DNA of 64,000 nucleotides from CAYNJG01 sp964397295 (lineage in GTDB: Bacteria > Planctomycetota > Planctomycetia > Pirellulales > Pirellulaceae), in the NCBI GenBank assembly GCA_964397295.1, contig CAYNJG010000007.1:6328-70327 (forward strand), read 5' to 3'. How positions within the stretch are numbered: position 1 is the first letter of the stretch; every line of letters begins with the position of its first letter. Below, in pieces: positions 18,514 through 27,594 of the stretch. Below the pieces are notes generated by a model, which was not told the origin of the DNA, did not search any database, and was given only the letters and a program-made list of their open reading frames with translations. A program made the position numbers and the translations under genes.

Positions 18514-20247
18514 ATGCAATACATTCACTCGTGGCTTACGAATCGAACGACGTTAGTGGCGCTGATCGTGTTGGCTTGCCATGCCGGCTTACTAGTCTAT
18601 GGATCATCCAAAAACTCGCCAGCTCGCGACGAAGTAGGACATCTTACGGCGGGACTCAGTCACCTCGAGATGCAGAAGTTTGACCTGTATCGCGTGAACC
18701 CACCACTTGTGCGCACGATTGCGGCCATACCCCTTTGGCTCTCTCCTGCAAAAAGGGATTGGGAACACTATTTGGGAGGCCACTTTGATCGGCCCGAATT
18801 TCGTGTTGGCTATGACTTCATTGCAGCCAACGGCCAAGATGCATTCCAGTATTTCACGTACGGTCGTCTCATATGCGTTCCGTTTAGTCTACTAACCGGT
18901 TGGATCTGTTTCCGTTGGGGAACGGAATTATTTGGCCCAATTGCTGGGCTTCTCGCAACGACGTTGTGGTGTTTTTTGCCAGAAGCAATCGGTAACGGTC
19001 AAATGCTTACGCCGGATGCTGCCGCGACGTCGATGGGCATTCTGTTCTGGTATGCGAATTGGCACTGGCAACGCGATCCAACTTGGCGGCGAACTCTGCT
19101 GGGAGGCATCGCGTTAGGACTTGCAGTGCTTTCGAAAACGACGTGGCTTGTAGCTTATCCGTTGCTGCTCTGCGTTACCCTGGTTTGGACTTTTTCTTCG
19201 TGTGACATTACTCGAATCAGCAGATGGACGCGCGTTGCCATGATGGTATGCGTCAGCGTTTATGTACTAAACCTCGGCTATTTGTTTGAGGGAACGGGCA
19301 CTCGCTTCGGGGATTTTCCGTTCGTAAGCACCACGTTATCCGGCCAAGAATCCAAGGTTGCTGGCAATCGGTTCACGAATTCGGTACTGGGCAAGCTGCC
19401 GGTTCCGCTGCCGCGCAATTTTGTGCTCGGCATCGACGTGCAAAAGTACGAATTTGACGAACGCGACTACGACTCCTATCTGCGCGGGACGTGGAGCAAA
19501 CGCGGATGGTGGTACTACTACATCTATGGACTTTGCATCAAAACGCCGCTCGGTGCCCTTGCGATTATTTTCAGCGGAACAATTGTTCTCGCGCGGTATC
19601 GACCGATCGCCGTACCCGATGTCGCTTCCGTTCTCATGCCAGGGCTGGGCATCCTTTTTTTCGTAAGTTCCCAAACGGGGTTTAGCCACCATCTTCGCTA
19701 CATCTTGCCGGCAACTCCGTATTTATTGCTGCTGGGATGCACTGTTTGCTACATCGACAAGCAGCATCGCCAGTCCAATCGAACATCTCGCAGCCTGATA
19801 GCTTGGCAACCGGTTTTGATCACCGGCTGCGTTGGCTGGAGCGTGATAAGCAGCTTGCTTTGCTTTCCGCACAGTCACTCGTACTTCAACGAATTCATCG
19901 GCGGCCCGTCTGCTGGATACAAACACATGCTGAACAGCAATGTCGATTGGGGACAAGATGTTCATCGAGTTCGCGATTGGCTCGAAGCAAACCCACAAGC
20001 CGCTCCGCTGAACTTTACGCCGCACTGCAACTACAACATTCGAGCGATTGGTGAAGACATTCCTTGGGATTTTGCGGACACTCCACCGACGAAACCAGGA
20101 TGGTACGCGATAAGCGTAAATCAACTCTATCGACCCGACGATCGCTTTGCTGACCTTCACTCATTTGAGCCGGTAGAACGCGTTGGCTATTCAACGTACA
20201 TCTATTGCTTGAGCAGCAACGATATCGATTCGTTGCCCAAACGCTAA
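18514..20247 (+). CDS. GT39/PMT- or ArnT-like membrane glycosyltransferase
   Basis: 577 residues with about ten to twelve hydrophobic segments. The first extracytoplasmic loop has an Asp-Glu pair (PARDEVGHLTAGLSH, D39 E40) like the catalytic region of protein O-mannosyltransferases and ArnT, followed by NPPLVRTIAAIPLWL. Near residue 472 lies NSNVDWGQDVHRVRDWL, a motif seen in PMT-related proteins of environmental bacteria. Such enzymes move a sugar from a polyprenyl-phosphate donor to a protein or lipid on the outer face of the membrane. The DPM1-like enzyme at 23354 could make the donor. The exact acceptor is unknown. Confidence 0.82.
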   Translation: MQYIHSWLTNRTTLVALIVLACHAGLLVYGSSKNSPARDEVGHLTAGLSHLEMQKFDLYRVNPPLVRTIAAIPLWLSPAKRDWEHYLGGHFDRPEFRVGYDFIAANGQDAFQYFTYGRLICVPFSLLTGWICFRWGTELFGPIAGLLATTLWCFLPEAIGNGQMLTPDAAATSMGILFWYANWHWQRDPTWRRTLLGGIALGLAVLSKTTWLVAYPLLLCVTLVWTFSSCDITRISRWTRVAMMVCVSVYVLNLGYLFEGTGTRFGDFPFVSTTLSGQESKVAGNRFTNSVLGKLPVPLPRNFVLGIDVQKYEFDERDYDSYLRGTWSKRGWWYYYIYGLCIKTPLGALAIIFSGTIVLARYRPIAVPDVASVLMPGLGILFFVSSQTGFSHHLRYILPATPYLLLLGCTVCYIDKQHRQSNRTSRSLIAWQPVLITGCVGWSVISSLLCFPHSHSYFNEFIGGPSAGYKHMLNSNVDWGQDVHRVRDWLEANPQAAPLNFTPHCNYNIRAIGEDIPWDFADTPPTKPGWYAISVNQLYRPDDRFADLHSFEPVERVGYSTYIYCLSSNDIDSLPKR

Positions 20248-20349
20248 TTCTAGTCGCACGTCTTTACAATTCAGAATTCAGGAGAAATCGAAACACGGTC
20301 GGTCACTATTTGTATGAGTACATGCCGCAAGGATTAGCGGGAAATCTAC

Positions 20350-21198
20350 ATGCTGATTAAAAACGAACGGATTCGACATAACAGAACGCAATCATTTCTG
20401 TGTTCTTCTGTGGCCGGTCATATCGCAGCGGCGACAACGCCAAGCGAGGAATGCAATTTCGCTTCGGTGATCATACCGGCTTTCAACGAAGAAAAGACGA
20501 TCAACGAAATCGTAACACGAGTCGTTGAGCTTCCTTTCCGAAAAGAAGTAGTTGTCGTTGATGATGGATCCACTGACTCAACGGCCGACGTACTACTTCA
20601 ATTAAAACGAAACCCCGAAGTCCGTGTACTCACCCATGAGACCAACCAGGGCAAAGGCGCAGCGATTCGATCGGGAATTCGAGTTGCAACAGGAGCATAC
20701 ACCGTCATTCAGGACGCGGATCTTGAATATGCACCGGAAGACCTTCATCGCGTACTAGCTCCACTAGCGAACGGCGAGGCAGACATCGTCTACGGTTCAC
20801 GCTACTCATCCGAAGCACCCCAGCATCCGCATTTCGTGTCTCGTAACGGAGTCCGTCTGCTCAATCAATTAGTTTGGCTTTTGTATCGGGTTCGACTGAC
20901 AGATCAGGCAACATGTTACAAGGCATTTCGTTCGGATGTACTTCGGAGAATGGACTTGGAATGTCGCAAGTTTGAGTTCTGTGCAGAGGTAACAGCCAAA
21001 GCTTGTCGCATGCAAATACCGATCATCGAAGTTCCGATCGGCTACGACCCAAGAGGGTATTCAGACGGGAAAAAAATCCGCACACGCGATGGAATTCAAT
21101 GCGTCGCAGCTTTGTTTCGTTACTGTCGCTGGAAGGAATCACCGGAACGCCCATCGCATAAACCTGCGCCAGGCAAGCTTCTTCCGGTAGCTGGGTAG
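20350..21198 (+). CDS. GT2 family glycosyltransferase
   Basis: 282 residues, soluble. GT-A fold signatures are clear: SVIIPAFNEEKTINEIV, VVVVDDGSTDSTADVL and the metal-binding QDADLEYAPEDL. It resembles DPM1/DPG synthase-like enzymes that charge polyprenyl phosphate or build lipid-linked glycans. The first ~35 residues are not part of the domain, but the ATG at 20350 is preceded by a usable GGGAAA. The stop is 5 bases before the PIG-V-like gene. Confidence 0.9.
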   Translation: MLIKNERIRHNRTQSFLCSSVAGHIAAATTPSEECNFASVIIPAFNEEKTINEIVTRVVELPFRKEVVVVDDGSTDSTADVLLQLKRNPEVRVLTHETNQGKGAAIRSGIRVATGAYTVIQDADLEYAPEDLHRVLAPLANGEADIVYGSRYSSEAPQHPHFVSRNGVRLLNQLVWLLYRVRLTDQATCYKAFRSDVLRRMDLECRKFEFCAEVTAKACRMQIPIIEVPIGYDPRGYSDGKKIRTRDGIQCVAALFRYCRWKESPERPSHKPAPGKLLPVAG

Positions 21199-21203
21199 CG
21201 TCG

Positions 21204-22421
21204 ATGGGAAAAACACAATCGATACGATTCGATTCGAAGACAGCGATTTATTGCTATCTGTATACAACAGTGTTGTTCCTTGCTGGTTCCGCGTACGGGA
21301 TTACCTGCCTGTTCAACACGTCGACGGAAACTGTTCCAACAGAGAATTCAATCAACATTCAGTCGGTGCTGCACCGTTGGGATTCGGCCCATTACCTGAA
21401 TGTCGCTTCCAAAGGATATACGTACAACAATGACGCGAATGGAGAGAACATAGCTTTTTTTCCAGTGTATCCGCTCATCATTCGTGTCTGCTCCACCATT
21501 TCGAGGCTCTCACTCTCCTGGAGCGCTCTGCTTGTCGCCCATGCGTCATTCATTGCTACGCTAGTCATTTTCAGTCGCTATCTGCGTGGTCGATCCTTGG
21601 AGCGGCAAGTGCAGCACTGGTCGTTGATATGTATGGCGATCTGGCCGGCAAGTTTTTTTTGGCGGTTCGCATACAGTGAAGCGACGTTTTTGATGCTGAC
21701 CGTTCTGGCCATGTACTTAATGCATCAAAAGCGTTCGCTTTTGGTGATCTCATTGACCATTGGATTGGCCAGCGCAACAAGACCGGTTGGCGTGGCTCTG
21801 TTGGTCCCATTCGTCATTCACTTGCTACAACGGTATCCGAAACGCCATGAATTCCTTGCGGCGTTTTGGATATACATGCCGCTCGGTTGCTGGGGTCTGT
21901 TGGCGTTCATGACCTACCAACAACTCGAATTTGGCGAGCCACTTGCTTTCGCAAAAACACAACAACATTGGCGTGTTCGGCCGGACGTTGACGTTACTCA
22001 GAAGCTGGCTTCGTTTGCCGCGTTCGAGCCAATTTGGGCTGTGTATCGTTCGGATTCTCTTTCGTATTGGAAACGATTCGAACCCCATTCGATTCCACTT
22101 TTAAGTCTCGCATTCTGGAACCCGCTCTTCTTCATCGGTGCCGGCAGCCTGACTTATTTCGGACATCGACAACGCTGGCTCACATTAGAAGAGACGTCGC
22201 TGGCTACAGGCCTTCTCTTGATTCCGTTTCTTACGAGGGGCTTCGACAATTGCATGCTGAGCCAAGGTCGGTTTGCCGCGATGGCATTTCCGATTTACAT
22301 CGCTTGCGGTCATGTCGCTCAACGGATTCCCGCGTGGCTTCGCCGCGCAACCGCCTGTTTCGCGATGTTTTTGCTCTTCTACTTTTCTGCGCGTTTCGCC
22401 GCCGGATTCCGACTCTATTAG
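21204..22421 (+). CDS. PIG-V-like membrane mannosyltransferase
   Basis: 405 residues with about nine hydrophobic segments. The region near residues 53-90 matches the PIG-V/GPI mannosyltransferase 2 pattern: HRWDSAHYLNVASKGY followed by AFFPVYPLIIRV. In eukaryotes PIG-V adds the second mannose to the GPI precursor using dolichol-phosphate-mannose; bacterial relatives are membrane glycosyltransferases of uncharacterised acceptor. It is tightly packed between the GT2 gene and the DUF1559 gene, supporting a role in the same pathway. Confidence 0.82.
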   Translation: MGKTQSIRFDSKTAIYCYLYTTVLFLAGSAYGITCLFNTSTETVPTENSINIQSVLHRWDSAHYLNVASKGYTYNNDANGENIAFFPVYPLIIRVCSTISRLSLSWSALLVAHASFIATLVIFSRYLRGRSLERQVQHWSLICMAIWPASFFWRFAYSEATFLMLTVLAMYLMHQKRSLLVISLTIGLASATRPVGVALLVPFVIHLLQRYPKRHEFLAAFWIYMPLGCWGLLAFMTYQQLEFGEPLAFAKTQQHWRVRPDVDVTQKLASFAAFEPIWAVYRSDSLSYWKRFEPHSIPLLSLAFWNPLFFIGAGSLTYFGHRQRWLTLEETSLATGLLLIPFLTRGFDNCMLSQGRFAAMAFPIYIACGHVAQRIPAWLRRATACFAMFLLFYFSARFAAGFRLY

Positions 22422-22424
22422 CTT

Positions 22425-22429
22425 GGAGG
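22425..22429 (+). promoter_or_regulatory. Shine-Dalgarno GGAGG for the DUF1559 gene
   Basis: GGAGG lies six bases before the ATG at 22436. It decides the start of the pilin-like gene; the open frame extends 402 bases further upstream through the PIG-V-like gene in another frame, which is not coding. Confidence 0.75.
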
Positions 22430-22435
22430 CTAACG

Positions 22436-23338
22436 ATGAAGTTTCGACGACATGGCTTCACACTTGTTGAATTGTTAACCGCGGTCGCAATCATCGGCGT
22501 ATTGATGGCAATCGCGTTACCAGCGGTCAACGTCGCTCGAGAAGCAACGCGCCGCACGCAGTGTACAGCGAAACTAAGTCAACTTGTCATTGCCATCGAG
22601 AACCATCAGTCGGCACATGATGCCTATCCTCCAGGTCGATTCTTGGGCGAGTACGGAAGTGGCCCTGATTCGACGGCTTGGAGTTGGATGGCAATGACGC
22701 TTCCATACATGGAAGAACAGGCTGTCTACGATTCCGGGAATATTCCAATCGAGACTCTCGAGGACAGCGAAGCCACAAACGCGCACATCGCTTCTTTCAT
22801 TTGCCCGAGCGCAGATGGGGACTACTTAACGCCGACGACAAATGCCGGCAACGTCACGGGCTTTCCGGTTGGACAAACCACTTACAAGGGAGTCAGCGGC
22901 TCGAATTGGGGAGCGGACCGAAGTCTAAAACAATGGAGCGTCCGAACTCCATTTCGCAACGAAGGTACCAACGGTTCATTCGATGGCCTCGGCAATGGTG
23001 ACGGAAATCTCTGGCGATCCGACATCGCCAACCGCAACAGCCAGCGACATATCGCCGACGGTACCAGCAAAACATTCATCGTCGGTGAAGATCTACCTCG
23101 GTACAACATTTGGTCATCGTGGCCGTACTCGAACAACGCCTACGGAACCTGTGCGATTCCGCCCAATCACATTCCTGACGATGTGAAATGGCAATACGAA
23201 TCGTATTCGTTTCGTAGTGACCATCCCGGCGGGTTGAACTTTGCATTCGCGGATGGATCCGTTCGGTTCATTGCGGATTCAGTGGATTTAGAAGTCTACA
23301 GAGCGATGGCAACACGAAGCGGTAGCGAAAAACTTTAA
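22436..23338 (+). CDS. DUF1559 pilin-like protein within the glycosyltransferase cluster
   Basis: 300 residues. The prepilin-type N-terminus (RRHG, then FTLLELL-like FTLVELLTAVAIIGVLMA) has Glu at +5. The DUF1559 (SBP_bac_10) body follows, with the C-terminal H-X9-DG motif (HPGGLNFAFADGSVRFI). These proteins are greatly expanded in planctomycetes and are presumed pseudopilins or surface proteins processed by a prepilin peptidase. Its place between two mannosyltransferase genes is unusual and makes it a candidate glycosylation substrate or co-factor. The start is set by GGAGG. Confidence 0.92.
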   Translation: MKFRRHGFTLVELLTAVAIIGVLMAIALPAVNVAREATRRTQCTAKLSQLVIAIENHQSAHDAYPPGRFLGEYGSGPDSTAWSWMAMTLPYMEEQAVYDSGNIPIETLEDSEATNAHIASFICPSADGDYLTPTTNAGNVTGFPVGQTTYKGVSGSNWGADRSLKQWSVRTPFRNEGTNGSFDGLGNGDGNLWRSDIANRNSQRHIADGTSKTFIVGEDLPRYNIWSSWPYSNNAYGTCAIPPNHIPDDVKWQYESYSFRSDHPGGLNFAFADGSVRFIADSVDLEVYRAMATRSGSEKL

Positions 23339-23353
23339 CATTCGAGGCACACG

Positions 23354-24112
23354 ATGCATCCTCAAGTATCCATCATCGTCCCCACGTTCCGTGAAGCAGA
23401 CAATCTGCGAGAGTTGGTGTCTCGAACGACCAAAGCTCTCGTCGCGGAGAACTTGCGAGGTGAAATCATCATCGTGGATGACGACAGTAGAGACGGAACT
23501 GATCTCGTTTGCGATGCGTTGCAAAACGATTACCCGGTAGTGCTCGAAACAAGACGCGGCGAACGCGGACTTGCAACGGCCGTCCTTCATGGGCTGAAAA
23601 AAGCACGCGGACAGATGCTCGTTGTGATGGATGCAGATCTCTCTCATCCACCAGAAGCCATTCCGGAAATTGTTGACGCACTTCAGTCCGGTGCAGAAAT
23701 GGTAGTTGGGAGTCGCTATGTAAAAGGTGGCAAAACCGACAACGACTGGGGCGTCTTACGATGGTTAAACTCAAAAGCCGCGAGCCTTCTGGCGTGGCCA
23801 CTTACAACGATCAAAGATCCGATGGCAGGTTTCTTTGCAATCCACAAGCGGACGCTTTCTCGATGCAATGGGCTAGATCCTATTGGGTACAAAATTGGTC
23901 TGGAGCTTTTGGTTAAGTGTGACTGCCGTTTGGTAGTCGAAGTACCCATCCACTTTACGGATCGAAAGCGGGGAGAAAGTAAACTCACGCTTCGAGAACA
24001 GTGGAACTATCTCACACACCTACACAGGCTCTACACATTCAAGTTTCGTGAGTCGCGACAACGTCGTCCGATTGCACCCGCGTTTACGCAAAACACTGGA
24101 CAAGAATACTAA
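23354..24112 (+). CDS. DPM1-like polyprenyl-phosphate mannosyltransferase (GT2)
   Basis: 252 residues, the size of soluble DPM1-type synthases with no C-terminal membrane domain. Motifs: SIIVPTFREADNLRELV, IIIVDDDSRDGT, the metal site VMDADLSHPPE, then GSRYVKGG and the family stretch GVLRWLNSKAASLLA. It would transfer mannose (or another hexose) from a GDP- or UDP-sugar to polyprenyl phosphate, giving the donor for the membrane enzymes of this cluster. It is 15 bases after the DUF1559 gene and 8 bases before the GT22-like gene. Confidence 0.88.
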   Translation: MHPQVSIIVPTFREADNLRELVSRTTKALVAENLRGEIIIVDDDSRDGTDLVCDALQNDYPVVLETRRGERGLATAVLHGLKKARGQMLVVMDADLSHPPEAIPEIVDALQSGAEMVVGSRYVKGGKTDNDWGVLRWLNSKAASLLAWPLTTIKDPMAGFFAIHKRTLSRCNGLDPIGYKIGLELLVKCDCRLVVEVPIHFTDRKRGESKLTLREQWNYLTHLHRLYTFKFRESRQRRPIAPAFTQNTGQEY

Positions 24113-24120
24113 GAGCAACC

Positions 24121-25512
24121 ATGCACAGTCGTTTTGATAATAAACACGCGACCTCATACTTCATGGCTGCTGTCATCGTGTTGGGAATCGCACTTCGCAT
24201 TGTCGCCGGAAGTAACTCTCTTGGTTTCGTGCATCCCGACGAACACCAGCAATACCTCGAAGCCGCGAATAAGATTGCGTTTGGCTACGGCGTATCTTTC
24301 TGGGAATACGAACGTGGAATCCGACACTACCTCTACCCGGGATCGCTCGCAATCTTGCTCAAGCTGTTCGATACAATTGGAATCTCATCTCCGATCCATC
24401 AAGCCCAAATCATTCGATCGTTGATGGGGATTGGCGTTTTCGCGAGCGTCGTCATGTATTCGTTCGGTATGTTAAGACAAAAGCGGCACATGGCGGCGTT
24501 TTCGCTATTAGTTCTTGCGACCGCGAGCCCGTTTTTCATCTTCGTCGGCGCGCGCACCCTTAGTGAGACCGCAACTATCCCACTGCTGATGGCGATGCTT
24601 TATTTTCTAGATCGACGTCCTGGAACAGCAGGTTTCCTTGCGGGGATCATGTTCGCGGTGCGATTCCAATCGGCACTATTCGTCGCTCCATTGTTCTTCG
24701 CTATGGTGGTTCAACGAATTGTGAAAGACCGATCGCTTGCCGGTTTAAAGAGCTCCGCTCGGCCGTTTGCGGCTAGTTGCATTGCTTCGCTGCTACTAGT
24801 TGGCTTTATCGACTATTGCACTTGGGGGCATTGGTTCCACTCTCCGATCGAGTACGTTCGTGCCAATGTTGTCGAGAATGTCGCATCATCATTTGGCGTA
24901 TCACCGTGGTATCAATACGCAATTTGGGCCTATGATTCATTGATTGAATCGACATTTCTGATAATTCCCTTGGTGTGTATCGGAGCTTGGTATTGTCCAC
25001 GATTAGCGTTTGCAATGGCTACCTTCGCCGTGGCTCACTCGTTTATTGGTCACAAGGAACCCAGGTTTCTATGGCCTATGATTCCGGTCGTGTTCGTTTT
25101 GGTAGCCGTTGGCATCGAGCATCTATCGCGATGTCTTTCAACCCAGCAGAAGAAGTATCTGGTGATTGGGCTGTCGCTAACTCTTATCGCTTCCGTGAAA
25201 TTCCAATGGGACGCCACGGATTGGCACATGGGCCGCACAGAAACTTCGGCGCTGGCACTGGCTAGAGTGAGAGAAATTGAAGACGTTCGCGGTGTCGCCC
25301 TGCTTGGCGGAGATGCGCACAGCGGGAATCTGTTCTATTTGAGACGCGACCTACCGTATCTCGCACGCACAGAATGGCAGGAGCTGTCGACCCATGCACT
25401 TTGGAAAAACGGCTGCCTTAACTATCTGATTGCAGAACAAGCTCCCGAGGGAACTCAATTCACTCTAGTCTCCCAAGTTCGCGATCTATCCATATTCCGC
25501 GTCAACCCATAA
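24121..25512 (+). CDS. GT22 (ALG9/PIG-B-like) membrane mannosyltransferase
   Basis: 463 residues, polytopic. Residues ~35-75 contain the GT22 signature: HPDEHQQYLEAANKIAFGYG, then WEYERGIRHYLYPG, matching the H-PDE and TWEY...RS motifs of ALG9, ALG12, PIG-B and PIG-Z. A second loop carries HKEPRFLWPMIP, the family HKExRF motif. These enzymes use polyprenyl-phosphate-mannose on the outer membrane face. It is the last gene of the plus-strand cluster; a small inverted repeat lies 48 bases downstream. Confidence 0.9.
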   Translation: MHSRFDNKHATSYFMAAVIVLGIALRIVAGSNSLGFVHPDEHQQYLEAANKIAFGYGVSFWEYERGIRHYLYPGSLAILLKLFDTIGISSPIHQAQIIRSLMGIGVFASVVMYSFGMLRQKRHMAAFSLLVLATASPFFIFVGARTLSETATIPLLMAMLYFLDRRPGTAGFLAGIMFAVRFQSALFVAPLFFAMVVQRIVKDRSLAGLKSSARPFAASCIASLLLVGFIDYCTWGHWFHSPIEYVRANVVENVASSFGVSPWYQYAIWAYDSLIESTFLIIPLVCIGAWYCPRLAFAMATFAVAHSFIGHKEPRFLWPMIPVVFVLVAVGIEHLSRCLSTQQKKYLVIGLSLTLIASVKFQWDATDWHMGRTETSALALARVREIEDVRGVALLGGDAHSGNLFYLRRDLPYLARTEWQELSTHALWKNGCLNYLIAEQAPEGTQFTLVSQVRDLSIFRVNP

Positions 25513-25560
25513 CACGCAAACCACCAAGTCTTGTACTCAATTTGACGTGCCAGGTCATTT

Positions 25561-25586
25561 TCCATCTTTTTACGAAAATAGATGGA
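25561..25586. terminator. Weak hairpin after the mannosyltransferase cluster
   Basis: TCCATCT (25561-25567) pairs with AGATGGA (25580-25586), and the loop can pair further as TTTT with AAAA. No T-run follows on the plus strand, so termination is only a possibility. Confidence 0.3.
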
Positions 25587-25754
25587 GAAAACCTCAAGGG
25601 TTTAGTCACTGAGAGAATGTCCAGTCCAGATTGATATACGGGTATGCGCAGACGATTGTAGTCGCGAGAACAGATTTCTCGACGACTGGTAGAGGGGAAG
25701 CGTAGACGTTGCGTACCAGCATCGATTGAGCAATCACGTTTAGCGGTCCCAATT

Positions 25755-26915
25755 ATGCAACCATCGCCACTTTCCCAATACGCGGAAATCTCTCAGTCCC
25801 ATCTGTTGATGTTCGAGATTAGTGCGGACGGGACGTTGCACTTCGTAAGCAAGCCGCTGGCGAGAGCGTTGGGTGTCGAAGAATCGAATCTCATTGGCAA
25901 AAACTGGCTCGACTTCACAAGCCCAACGGGCTCGCGGAGTAGTCCTCAGTGGATGTCACTGCCATTTCAAGTTCCAGGTGACGCTCAATCGTTGAACTTC
26001 GAATGCACCATGTCAGATGCGAACGACGCTGACATTCGTTTCGAAATAACTGCGATTGCTCTGAAGAAGACTCGGTTCGCAATGGTTTGCCATGAAATCA
26101 CGAAACAGAAACGGAAAGAGGCGAAGCTAATTGATCGCGTCAAAAGACTTCGCAATATTATCGAAACGCAAGACGAAGAGCTTGCCACCGTGAGACACTT
26201 TACCGCGGTGGAACTTACCAGGGAGATCCTTCACGAAGCAAGCCAACCCTTGACCGCGATACGTTGTTATGGAGGAATTGCAAGAACCCTCCTAGAAAAT
26301 CAGATCCCTGAAGCGGAAAAGATCGATTCGCTTGTACAAACCATGATTCGATCCTCTCAATTGACGGCTGACATATTGCGCCGCTTTTGCGATTCAACAT
26401 CCGGACGGTTCGCAGTGTTGTCCTCAGAAGACATAGGCGAACTTGTGAACGACGTCACCCAGCTGCTCGCATTCCCAGCAGAAAAAGAGTGTATAACGCT
26501 GCAATCGAGGATCGATGCGGGAACCGCAATGCTCGATCGCACACAGATCCAACAAGTTCTCTTGAATCTGATAAAAAACTCAATTGAAGCAACGGAAAAC
26601 AACACGGGTATGATCGAGGTTTCCGCGCATCGTAAACCACAATACTGGGAATTCACCGTGTCCGACAATGGTCCTGGCGTAAGCAAAGATCAGGTTGAAC
26701 GATTATTTCTTCCAATCAAGAGCACCAAGCAGGACGGCGTTGGGGTCGGCCTTTCCGTCGCCCAATCAATCGTAAGATGCCATGGTGGTGTTATCCAATA
26801 TTCACCACTTTACCCGACAGGTGCAAGATTCCGATTCAAAATCCCCACCGACACCACAGCCTCGAAAGGACACGGGTTGGCCCCTAACAGCTCTTCTTCT
26901 ACTACGCGAAAGTGA
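25755..26915 (+). CDS. Soluble PAS-domain histidine kinase
   Basis: 386 residues without membrane segments. A PAS domain (about 12-125) begins HLLMFEISADGTLHFVS and is followed by a coiled coil (about 115-145). The HisKA helix contains HEASQPLTAIRCYGG with the phospho-acceptor at His160. The HATPase domain has the N box LLNLIKNSIEA, G1 VSDNGPGVS and G2 GVGVGLSVAQSIV. The HExxQPLTAI form is that of the NtrB/FixL group. No response regulator is adjacent; the next gene is an ECF sigma factor 148 bases away, so its partner is probably elsewhere. The signal is unknown. Confidence 0.92.
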   Translation: MQPSPLSQYAEISQSHLLMFEISADGTLHFVSKPLARALGVEESNLIGKNWLDFTSPTGSRSSPQWMSLPFQVPGDAQSLNFECTMSDANDADIRFEITAIALKKTRFAMVCHEITKQKRKEAKLIDRVKRLRNIIETQDEELATVRHFTAVELTREILHEASQPLTAIRCYGGIARTLLENQIPEAEKIDSLVQTMIRSSQLTADILRRFCDSTSGRFAVLSSEDIGELVNDVTQLLAFPAEKECITLQSRIDAGTAMLDRTQIQQVLLNLIKNSIEATENNTGMIEVSAHRKPQYWEFTVSDNGPGVSKDQVERLFLPIKSTKQDGVGVGLSVAQSIVRCHGGVIQYSPLYPTGARFRFKIPTDTTASKGHGLAPNSSSSTTRK

Positions 26916-27063
26916 AATCAACTCGCGTCTCTCTTCAATATTCCGGTGTCGCATTGCGCGAAACCGACAGTTGTTGATAAACTAGATTCGGACAACGAGA
27001 AAATATTGGATTTCGGTAGAAACAACAGCTGTTACTGTCACTTAACATTAGGCGTAACTTACT

Positions 27064-27594
27064 TTGTCGGACAAAGAACTAGTTGAACGCGCAATTGCTG
27101 GAGACAAACGGGCATTCGAATGTCTTTACGACAAATATGCACCGTTGATTCGAGCAGTTTGCTTTGACACAACGAGAGAACTAGCCTCGGCTCAGGATCT
27201 AGCTCAGGAAGTGTTCCTTCGGGCCTATACGAGACTATCAACGCTCGACCGTCCCTCAAAATTTGGGAGCTGGATAACGGGAATTGCCAAGTTGGCCGGC
27301 AAAGAATGGCTACGAAAGAAAGGCAGAGACCGTCACCAGTTCGACGACACACTCACATTTACATTGGCAATCCCAGAAACAGAAGAAGACGAACGACTGA
27401 CATTTCTACAAGAAGCCATGGCCGACCTTCAAGAACAAGAACGGCTGGCGCTTCACGCGTTTTATTTGCAGGGTAAGTCTGCGGAAGCTGCTCGTTTGCT
27501 TTTGGAAATGTCACTCTCTGGTTTTTATAAACTCCTCGATCGCGCGCGGCACAAACTACAACGCGGAATTACACATCGACGTGAGGCATCATGA
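27064..27594 (+). CDS. ECF-type RNA polymerase sigma factor
   Basis: 176 residues. The start is a TTG: an in-frame TAA lies at 27055-27057 and the protein begins right at the usual position (SDKELVERAIAGD). Region 2 is CLYDKYAPLIRAVC...AQDLAQEVFLRAYTRL, region 4 is ERLALHAFYLQGKSAEAAR followed by a recognition-helix-like MSLSGFYKLLDRAR. The stop overlaps the next start (ATGA), so it is co-translated with the membrane protein that follows, the usual arrangement of sigma and regulator. Confidence 0.93.
   Translation: MSDKELVERAIAGDKRAFECLYDKYAPLIRAVCFDTTRELASAQDLAQEVFLRAYTRLSTLDRPSKFGSWITGIAKLAGKEWLRKKGRDRHQFDDTLTFTLAIPETEEDERLTFLQEAMADLQEQERLALHAFYLQGKSAEAARLLLEMSLSGFYKLLDRARHKLQRGITHRREAS

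Noticed and set aside
22034..22435. N-terminal extension of the DUF1559 protein
   Set aside because: It overlaps the PIG-V-like gene in another frame and GGAGG marks the start at 22436.
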